Positions 1-5,059 of a DNA stretch of 5,059 nucleotides are shown in pieces. The position numbers and the translations under genes were made by a program. The DNA comes from Desulfotignum sp. (GTDB lineage Bacteria > Desulfobacterota > Desulfobacteria > Desulfobacterales > Desulfobacteraceae): NCBI GenBank assembly GCA_021737445.1, contig JAIPDY010000249.1:1-5059 (forward strand), given 5' to 3'. The notes beneath the pieces are model-generated. The model was not told the origin of the DNA and searched no databases. It saw nothing but the letters and a program-made list of their open reading frames with translations. Positions within the stretch are counted from its first letter, which is position 1. Every line of letters begins with the position of its first letter.

Positions 1-1014
1 ACCGCTCTCCAGGCCGGCCTGGGCATCCACTGTCTTGGCGTCCGTGCACCCGGCATATCCCCAGGTGGGCAGGCCAAATGACTGGGCCACCTCTGCCTGG
101 GCCGAGATTCCTAAGCTCATTTCAGGGTATCCCACCCCGAACACCCCGGTGTTCATATTGAGAATCTGAACATTGCCGCTCAGGCACACCGGGCACCCGG
201 GCTGGCGAAGCTGGGCCAAAACCAGACACATGAGAGATTCCGCCGTGATCAGGGTCACCACTCCGGCCATGGTCATGGGGCCGGTGGCCCCCATCTGCAC
301 GGCCGGCCCCGGCACCTGGGGAATAAAATAATCAGCTGCCGCAAAGATCCGGTCCACGGTTTCCTCAGGCTGCACCAGAGGCGAGATCGGTTCCGGATAA
401 AGGGCTAGAAAAGGCTTGTGCCGCAGTTTATCCATGCCGCCGGCCACCTGGGCTGCCATCTCCAGCACCAGTTCCGTGCCCCGGCCTGAATACCCGATGA
501 ACACGATGGGCTTGACAGTGTTGGTCACCACCGCCTCAAACTCATACAGGTCTGCGGCAATGGATGGCACATCCTGGCAGGATCCCATGGGCATGACCCA
601 GTCTATGTTTTCACAGGCATCTGCCACTTTTGCACCGATGCCGATATCCGCCACCGTGGTGGGGTGGATCTTACCGGTCCTGGCATCCTTGGTTCGCGGG
701 CTGCCAGTGGAGGTGCCGTAATAGCTTTTGCGCCCCTCCACCTCCAGGGCCCGGTTCCCGTTTCGGTCATACAGGACAAACCCGTTGGGCGCGGTGTTCA
801 GGCACTGCTTGACAATGAACTCCGGCACCCGGACATGCTCGCCATCCACCACGGCCCCGGCTTTTTTGAGCATCTGCCTGGCCCCCTGGTGCAGCACCCT
901 GAACCCGGCACTGTACATGATGTCAAAGGCGGCCCGCCGGATCTCAAACACCTGGTCATCGGTCAACACCCGCATATAGGGCCGCTGTTTTTGTATGGCT
1001 CCTGAATGGATCAT
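1..1014 (-). CDS. MttB-superfamily corrinoid-dependent methyltransferase (partial, C-terminus off the left edge)
   Basis: This reading frame is open from the ATG at 1014 through base 1 and gives 338 residues, about two thirds of the usual 470-500. Family members move a methyl group from a quaternary or tertiary amine (trimethylamine, glycine betaine, proline betaine, carnitine) to a cytosolic corrinoid protein. Family-type stretches are GTSTGSPRTKDARTG (residues 100-114), the MPMGSCQDVP block (141-150), GATGPMTMAG (242-251), and GYPEMSLG (295-302) followed by TDAK (324-327) and DAQAG (330-334). True MttB carries pyrrolysine, encoded by an in-frame amber codon, in roughly this last region; no stop of any kind occurs here, so a non-pyrrolysine member is likely, though the end is missing. 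The start is well fixed: an in-frame TGA lies six codons upstream, with no other ATG between, and AAAGGAG sits 9 bases before the ATG. Substrate cannot be told. It is transcribed away from the hydrogenase genes. Confidence 0.9.
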   Translation of the reverse strand, partial: MIHSGAIQKQRPYMRVLTDDQVFEIRRAAFDIMYSAGFRVLHQGARQMLKKAGAVVDGEHVRVPEFIVKQCLNTAPNGFVLYDRNGNRALEVEGRKSYYGTSTGSPRTKDARTGKIHPTTVADIGIGAKVADACENIDWVMPMGSCQDVPSIAADLYEFEAVVTNTVKPIVFIGYSGRGTELVLEMAAQVAGGMDKLRHKPFLALYPEPISPLVQPEETVDRIFAAADYFIPQVPGPAVQMGATGPMTMAGVVTLITAESLMCLVLAQLRQPGCPVCLSGNVQILNMNTGVFGVGYPEMSLGISAQAEVAQSFGLPTWGYAGCTDAKTVDAQAGLESG

Positions 1015-1023
1015 ATCCTCACT

Positions 1024-1030
1024 CTCCTTT
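1024..1030 (-). promoter_or_regulatory. Ribosome binding site of the methyltransferase gene
   Basis: Read on the minus strand this is AAAGGAG, nine bases before the ATG at 1014. It is a near-ideal Shine-Dalgarno, and together with the in-frame stop just upstream it decides the start codon. Confidence 0.75.
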
Positions 1031-1036
1031 CACGAC

Positions 1037-1050
1037 TGCCGGCACCGGCA
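1037..1050. repeat. Inverted repeat in the methyltransferase leader
   Basis: TGCCGG and CCGGCA flank a two-base centre, a perfect six-base inverted repeat just upstream of the methyltransferase Shine-Dalgarno. On the DNA it could be a dimeric protein site. In RNA only a short stem (TGCC/GGCA around a six-base loop) can form, so a hairpin role is doubtful. A ten-base near-palindrome, ATGATGTCAT, lies close by at 1053-1062. Function is unknown. Confidence 0.4.
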
Positions 1051-1062
1051 CCATGATGTCAT

Positions 1063-1079
1063 CCATGCCGTTGATTTTT
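1063..1079. repeat. 17-base imperfect direct repeat, copy 1
   Basis: On the plus strand it reads CCATG, four variable bases, TGATTTTT. The second copy is at 1124-1140 with the same 13 outer bases; 14 of 17 positions match in all. The copies start 61 bases apart, close to six helical turns, so a protein binding both would sit on the same face of the DNA. The pair brackets a possible minus-strand -10 element (TAGAAT read from 1089 to 1084), which makes a regulatory site for the methyltransferase gene plausible but unproven. Confidence 0.45.
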
Positions 1080-1083
1080 CTTT

Positions 1084-1089
1084 ATTCTA
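1084..1089 (-). promoter_or_regulatory. Possible -10 element of the methyltransferase gene
   Basis: Read on the minus strand the sequence is TAGAAT, five of six matches to TATAAT, about 70 bases before the ATG at 1014. No convincing -35 hexamer is found at a 15-18 base spacing, so if this is real the promoter probably depends on an activator. The flanking direct repeats would suit such a protein. Confidence 0.25.
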
Positions 1090-1116
1090 CCGGCAATACC
1101 ATAAAAACAGCGGCAC

Positions 1117-1131
1117 TGCCAGACCATGGCA
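1117..1131. repeat. Inverted repeat TGCCA-N5-TGGCA
   Basis: Perfect five-base arms around a five-base spacer, overlapping copy 2 of the direct repeat. It has the same 5-5-5 geometry as the inverted repeat at 1190-1204, though different arm sequences. It could be an operator half of the divergent control region; short repeats of this size also occur by chance. Confidence 0.3.
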
Positions 1132-1140
1132 ATGATTTTT
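1124..1140. repeat. 17-base imperfect direct repeat, copy 2
   Basis: This is the partner of the copy at 1063-1079: CCATG, four variable bases, TGATTTTT. It lies upstream of the possible -10 element of the methyltransferase gene and about 40 bases upstream of the -35 of the hydrogenase promoter, so a bound factor could touch either promoter. Confidence 0.45.
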
Positions 1141-1181
1141 TATTGCTTCACCCGGCCTGAATTACATTTTCTGGCACGGCC

Positions 1182-1211
1182 TTGACACAACCAGGCTGTC
1201 TGGTCTATACC
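1182..1211 (+). promoter_or_regulatory. Predicted sigma-70-type promoter of the hydrogenase operon
   Basis: The -35 hexamer is a perfect TTGACA (1182-1187). After an 18-base spacer the -10 is TATACC (1206-1211), four of six matches. Transcription would start near 1218 and leave a leader of about 35 bases, AT-rich, ending in the Shine-Dalgarno AAGGAG. A perfect -35 suggests expression without an obligatory activator, as expected for a sensor that must be present before its signal. The inverted repeat at 1190-1204 lies inside the spacer. Confidence 0.55.
1190..1204. repeat. Inverted repeat within the promoter spacer (candidate operator)
   Basis: ACCAG and CTGGT are perfect five-base arms around GCTGT. 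The repeat falls entirely between the predicted -35 and -10 of the hydrogenase operon, a position where a bound protein would block RNA polymerase or, as with MerR-type regulators, distort the spacer. The 18-base spacer is slightly longer than optimal. No regulator gene is visible in the window. Confidence 0.4.
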
Positions 1212-1240
1212 AAAGCAACCACATTTTTAAATTTCATGAC

Positions 1241-1246
1241 AAGGAG
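1241..1246 (+). promoter_or_regulatory. Ribosome binding site of the hydrogenase small subunit
   Basis: AAGGAG six bases before the ATG at 1253, a strong Shine-Dalgarno that fixes the start of the first gene of the operon. Confidence 0.75.
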
Positions 1247-1252
1247 CATCCC

Positions 1253-2188
1253 ATGAAAACCGTTTACTGGCTTCAGGGCGGTGGATGCGGCGGCGACACC
1301 TATTCACTGCTGAGCAGTGATTTTCTGGATGTCTCCACCCTGTTCACAACTCTTGACCTTAAGTTGCTGTGGCACCCGTCCCTGTCGGGCATCGATTCTG
1401 CCACCCATAACCGGCTACTGACCGACATTGCATCCGGCACCACTCCTCTGGACATTCTTATGGTGGAAGGCTCGGTCATCTTCGGTCCGGCCGGCACCGG
1501 CATGTTTGACACCTTCCGGGGCCGGGCAAAAAAAGAGCTGTGCCACACCCTTGCCGGCCGTGCCCGGTATGTGGTGGCTGTGGGCACCTGTGCCTCCTTT
1601 GGTGGTTTCGGGACGGATCACGAAACTGAGGCAACCGGCCTTCAGTTCAAAAAAGATAAAAAAGGCGGGGCACTGGGCAAAGATTTTGTTTCCGGATCCG
1701 GCATGCCGGTGATCAACCTGGCCGGATGCCCCTGTCACCATGATGTCATTGCCGGTGCCCTCATGGCTGTTGCCGGCGGCATCCCTTTGGAACTGGACCG
1801 GTTTCAGCGCCCCATAGAGTGGTACAACACCATGGTGCACCAGGGCTGTACAAGGAACGAATACCATGAATACCGGGTGGAAGAGTCTGATTTCGGCGAA
1901 ATGGGATGTCTGTTTTTTCACATGGGGTGTGCAGGCCCCCTGGTTCCGGGACCCTGCAACAAACTGCTTTGGAACCGCCACTCCTCCAAGCCCCGGGCCG
2001 GTGTGCCCTGTTTTGGATGTACCAGTCCTGATTTTCCCAAATCAAATCAGTTTTTTCATACCCCCAATATTGAAGGGATTCCCCTGGATCTGCCCAAAGG
2101 CGTCAACCGTGCCCATTACATGGTGTACAAGGGAATGGCAGCCGAGGCAGCCCCGGAACGGCTCAAAAAACGCAGCGCAAAGGTGTAG
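1253..2188 (+). CDS. [NiFe] hydrogenase small subunit, group 2 (HupU/HoxB-like), cytoplasmic
   Basis: 311 residues carrying iron-sulfur clusters that relay electrons from the [NiFe] site. It begins directly at MKTVYWLQGGGCGGDT, with no Tat signal and no C-terminal membrane helix, so it is cytosolic, as in uptake (HupS) and H2-sensing (HupU/HoxB) hydrogenases. Proximal-cluster ligands seen are C12, C113 (GTCASFGG) and C159 (AGCPC). The usual fourth Cys of the CxxC is D15. Distal-cluster ligands fit H196, C199, C219 and C226; medial ligands fit C235, C253 and C256, with the same 18- and 3-residue spacing as recalled for the Desulfovibrio gigas enzyme. The block from WNRHSSKPRAGVPCFGC through SPDFP is typical of group 2. 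C161 is an extra Cys where Pro is normal. The gene is first in a four-gene operon and its stop is two bases before the large-subunit ATG. Membership in [NiFe] small subunits is certain; the sensor subgroup is inferred from context. Confidence 0.93.
   Translation: MKTVYWLQGGGCGGDTYSLLSSDFLDVSTLFTTLDLKLLWHPSLSGIDSATHNRLLTDIASGTTPLDILMVEGSVIFGPAGTGMFDTFRGRAKKELCHTLAGRARYVVAVGTCASFGGFGTDHETEATGLQFKKDKKGGALGKDFVSGSGMPVINLAGCPCHHDVIAGALMAVAGGIPLELDRFQRPIEWYNTMVHQGCTRNEYHEYRVEESDFGEMGCLFFHMGCAGPLVPGPCNKLLWNRHSSKPRAGVPCFGCTSPDFPKSNQFFHTPNIEGIPLDLPKGVNRAHYMVYKGMAAEAAPERLKKRSAKV
2179..2185 (+). promoter_or_regulatory. Ribosome binding site of the large subunit, inside the small-subunit gene
   Basis: AAAGGTG ends five bases before the ATG at 2191 and overlaps the last codons of the small subunit. 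It is one mismatch from AAAGGAG. The two-base gap between genes points to coupled translation and equal subunit amounts. Confidence 0.55.
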
Positions 2189-2190
2189 TC

Positions 2191-3717
2191 ATGTCTCCTG
2201 AAACAAAAAAAATCAATATTCCCCTCAACCGGGCCGAAGGCGACCTTGAAATCAAGGTGGATGTCACAGACGGTATCATCACTGATGCCTGGAGCTGCGG
2301 CACCATGTACCGGGGTTTTGAAGCCATGATGACCGGCAGAGGCCCCCTGGACGGCCTGGTGATCACCCCCCGCATCTGCGGTATCTGCAGCCTCACCCAC
2401 CTGAATGCCGCGGCTGTTGCACTGGACCGGATCGCACAGGTAACCCTGCCGGATAATGCGATCCGCCTGCGAAATGTCGCCCTGATGGCAGAGACCATCC
2501 AAAGCGACCTGCGCCAGGCCGTTCTCATGTACATGGCAGACTTCACCAATCACAAGGCCTACCACAGACACGTACTTTTCAAAGAAGCTGTGGCCCGGTA
2601 CCAGATACTTGCCGGCAGCAGTGTTGTGGAGGTGATCCGCAAAACCAAACGCCTCATCGAAATCATCGCCATCATCGGGGGACAATGGCCCCATACATCC
2701 TTTATGGTTCCCGGCGGGGTCACCTCCATTCCCTATGTGCCCAAGCTCATGCAGTGCCGCCTCATCTTTGACCGGTTCCTTGCCTGGTATGAAAAAAAGG
2801 TGCTGGGATGTAGCATCGCACGGTGGCAGGCGGTCACCACCAAAAAAGAACTTGCCCAGTGGCTTGAAGAGAGGCCTGAACACCGAGACAGCGAGGTGGG
2901 ATTCTTTGTCCGTTTCGCCCAAAAAGCCGGGCTGGACTTCTGTGGCCGGGGAGATGACCACTTTCTTTGCTTTGGTAATTTTCCTTTGCCCAAAGAAACC
3001 GCTGTCACCCCCCGGGTCCCCGGAGCAGGACTGCTGACCACGCCGGGTTTTGCCCGGGGAACTGACTGCCGGGCCCTGGATGCCGCCAACATAAAAGAGG
3101 ATAGCACCTGTTCCTGGTTTGAGCAAAAACCAGCGGCATCTCACCCCTATGACAGTATCACCCGGCCCTATGCATCCGGCAACATGGGCAAACCCTATTC
3201 ATGGGTCAAGGCCCCCCGGTATGACGGCCTGGCCGCAGAAACAGGACCCCTGGCCGAAGCCGTGATGGACCGGGTTCCCCTGTTCCAGGATCTGATCAAA
3301 GAAACCGGGGCCACGGCCCTGGTCCGGCAGCTGGCCCGCATCACCCGCCCGGCAAGGCTGCTGCCGGATATGGGCACCTGGATAGATGAACTGCTGGCCC
3401 ATCATGCCGACCCGTTTTACACTCCGGTCAAAACCATTCCCGACGGACAGGGGGCAGGCATGATCCAGGCGGCCCGGGGAGCACTGGGACACTGGGTCAC
3501 CATTGAAAACAGCAAAATCAGCAATTACCAGGTGATCACCCCGACCGCCTGGAACGGATCCCCAAGAGACGGACAGATGCAGCCCGGCCCGTGGGAAACT
3601 GCCCTGAAAGGGACCCGGGTAAAGGATTTACAAAACCCTGTGGAAGCCGGCCATGTGATACGCTCTTTTGATCCGTGCATGGTGTGTGCCGTGCACATCG
3701 TGAAAAATGAAAAATAA
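2191..3717 (+). CDS. [NiFe] hydrogenase large subunit, group 2 (HupV/HoxC-like)
   Basis: 508 residues holding the Ni-Fe(CN)2CO site that binds and splits H2. The nickel ligands are visible: R61-I-C63-G-I-C66 with H70 (L1 motif), and D494-P-C496-M-V-C499-A-V-H502 (L2 motif). The N-terminal proton-relay Glu is E16 in NRAEGDLEI; group 1 enzymes have EGH there, while EGD fits group 2 sensor-like proteins as I recall them. The conserved active-site Arg is R429 in QAARGALGHW, followed by NYQVITPTAWNGSPRD (445-460). The usual EAPRG is altered to QAARG. After H502, the normal protease cut site, only IVKNEK remains, a tail shorter than the usual 15 or so residues. Its last codons overlap the next gene by 11 bases. 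With the small subunit it should form a soluble heterodimer. Uptake function (group 2a) is the alternative to H2 sensing; the following kinase gene favours sensing. Confidence 0.94.
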   Translation: MSPETKKINIPLNRAEGDLEIKVDVTDGIITDAWSCGTMYRGFEAMMTGRGPLDGLVITPRICGICSLTHLNAAAVALDRIAQVTLPDNAIRLRNVALMAETIQSDLRQAVLMYMADFTNHKAYHRHVLFKEAVARYQILAGSSVVEVIRKTKRLIEIIAIIGGQWPHTSFMVPGGVTSIPYVPKLMQCRLIFDRFLAWYEKKVLGCSIARWQAVTTKKELAQWLEERPEHRDSEVGFFVRFAQKAGLDFCGRGDDHFLCFGNFPLPKETAVTPRVPGAGLLTTPGFARGTDCRALDAANIKEDSTCSWFEQKPAASHPYDSITRPYASGNMGKPYSWVKAPRYDGLAAETGPLAEAVMDRVPLFQDLIKETGATALVRQLARITRPARLLPDMGTWIDELLAHHADPFYTPVKTIPDGQGAGMIQAARGALGHWVTIENSKISNYQVITPTAWNGSPRDGQMQPGPWETALKGTRVKDLQNPVEAGHVIRSFDPCMVCAVHIVKNEK

Positions 3718-4144
3718 GATCATCTGCATCGGCAGCCGCCTGGTTGAAACCGACAAAGCCGGCCCGGCAGTATATGACCGGTTGTGCCGCAAAAAGATCC
3801 CGGCCCAAACCGATCTTGTGGAAGGGGGAATTGCCGGGCTGAACCTGCTGTGCCACCTGGAACAGGCAAAGATTGTGGTGTTTGTGGATGCGGTGTCAGG
3901 ATTCACCCGCCCCGGCCAGATGATTCTGCTGACCGGACAACAGGTGCAGGCCGCCTGCCCGAAACCGGTATATGACCATTCGGCCGGGATCGCCTATCTG
4001 CTGGCAGTGCTGCCCCGGGTGTGCCATGGCCCTTTGCCCGAAGATATTTTTCTGGTGGGCATAGAAGGCCGGTGTGACAGCATTACCCTTGACCGGGCTG
4101 CAGATGCAGCCTTGACATTGACCCGGAAAAACCCGGTGGTATAA
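3707..4144 (+). CDS. Hydrogenase maturation protease (HycI/HupD/HoxW family)
   Basis: 145 residues, a normal length for the family. These nickel-dependent endopeptidases check the metallated large subunit and cut its C-terminal tail after the last metal-ligand motif, letting the active site close. Aligned by eye to E. coli HybD, the three nickel-sensing residues are present: D16 in GSRLVETDKAG (Glu16 in HybD), D61 in VVFVDAVSGF (Asp62), and H91 in YDHSAGIAYLL (His93). The GIAGLNLL stretch (41-48) matches the family GTxGLxLL motif and FLVGIEG (115-121) the late beta strand. The opening GNxL is GSRL here. The ATG lies inside the end of the large-subunit gene (11-base overlap) and has no clear Shine-Dalgarno, so translation is probably coupled. 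Its substrate is presumably the adjacent large subunit. Confidence 0.9.
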   Translation: MKNKIICIGSRLVETDKAGPAVYDRLCRKKIPAQTDLVEGGIAGLNLLCHLEQAKIVVFVDAVSGFTRPGQMILLTGQQVQAACPKPVYDHSAGIAYLLAVLPRVCHGPLPEDIFLVGIEGRCDSITLDRAADAALTLTRKNPVV

Positions 4145-4148
4145 GATC

Positions 4149-5059
<911 letters not shown>

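Noticed and set aside
416..1005. Plus-strand open frames opposite the methyltransferase gene
   Set aside because: They are shadows of the GC-rich minus-strand gene; none has a ribosome site or recognisable protein sequence, while the minus-strand frame is a clear family member.
1063..1079. IHF site on the minus strand (AATCAACGGCATG)
   Set aside because: It has one mismatch in the conserved TTR part and no supporting sigma-54 promoter; such matches are common by chance.
1110..1130. Minus-strand sigma-54 promoter (CTGGCA followed by CTGTT)
   Set aside because: Spacing is right for GG, but the -12 dinucleotide is GT rather than GC and the element has only partial matches.
1171..1187. Sigma-54 promoter (CTGGCACG followed by TTGAC) upstream of the hydrogenase operon
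   Set aside because: The -24 part is excellent, but the -12 part is one base too close and lacks the GC: the bases at the required 10-base spacing from GG are AC. The overlapping TTGACA with TATACC gives a better sigma-70 reading.
2116..3144. Long minus-strand open frame (342 codons) opposite the large subunit
   Set aside because: It is the complement of a well-conserved hydrogenase gene and its translation shows no domain or family motif.

Overview
The window holds two divergent transcription units separated by a 238-base intergenic region. Base composition is moderately GC-rich, and the genes are soluble, cytoplasmic redox and C1 proteins. An MttB-superfamily methyltransferase next to a [NiFe] hydrogenase with a hybrid-kinase-like sensor gene suggests an anaerobic deltaproteobacterial sulfate reducer of the Desulfobacteraceae type. 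This is inferred from gene content and style; no marker gene is present.

Left unit (minus strand, 1014 to beyond base 1): the N-terminal 338 residues of a trimethylamine methyltransferase (MttB) superfamily protein, cut by the window edge. No in-frame amber codon occurs in the visible part, so it looks like a member without pyrrolysine so far (compare glycine betaine and related quaternary-amine methyltransferases).

Intergenic region (1015-1252): a good sigma-70-type promoter for the right unit (TTGACA, 18-base spacer, TATACC), a strong Shine-Dalgarno on each side, a 17-base imperfect direct repeat spaced 61 bases apart, and several short inverted repeats. One inverted repeat lies inside the promoter spacer and could be an operator.

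Right unit (plus strand, 1253 to beyond 5059): four tightly packed genes. In order these are a hydrogenase small subunit without Tat signal (311 aa), a hydrogenase large subunit (508 aa), a HycI/HupD-type hydrogenase maturation protease (145 aa), and a soluble PAS-histidine kinase cut by the right edge. Gaps are +2, -11 and +4 bases. The subunits resemble group 2 [NiFe] hydrogenases (cytosolic uptake or H2-sensing, HupUV/HoxBC-like). The kinase occupies the place of HoxJ/HupT, the partner of the known H2 sensors. The most economical reading is a cytoplasmic H2 sensor that passes its signal to a PAS-kinase (the HydDB group 2b/2c idea).

Points that depart from the textbook sensor are: Asp in place of one proximal-cluster Cys in the small subunit; a short six-residue tail on the large subunit combined with a dedicated protease; an Ile/Met pair at the predicted gas-channel bottleneck; Ala in place of the active-site canopy Pro; and a head-to-head arrangement with a methyltransferase gene. 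The function as a sensor is inference from architecture; nothing in the window shows the regulon.
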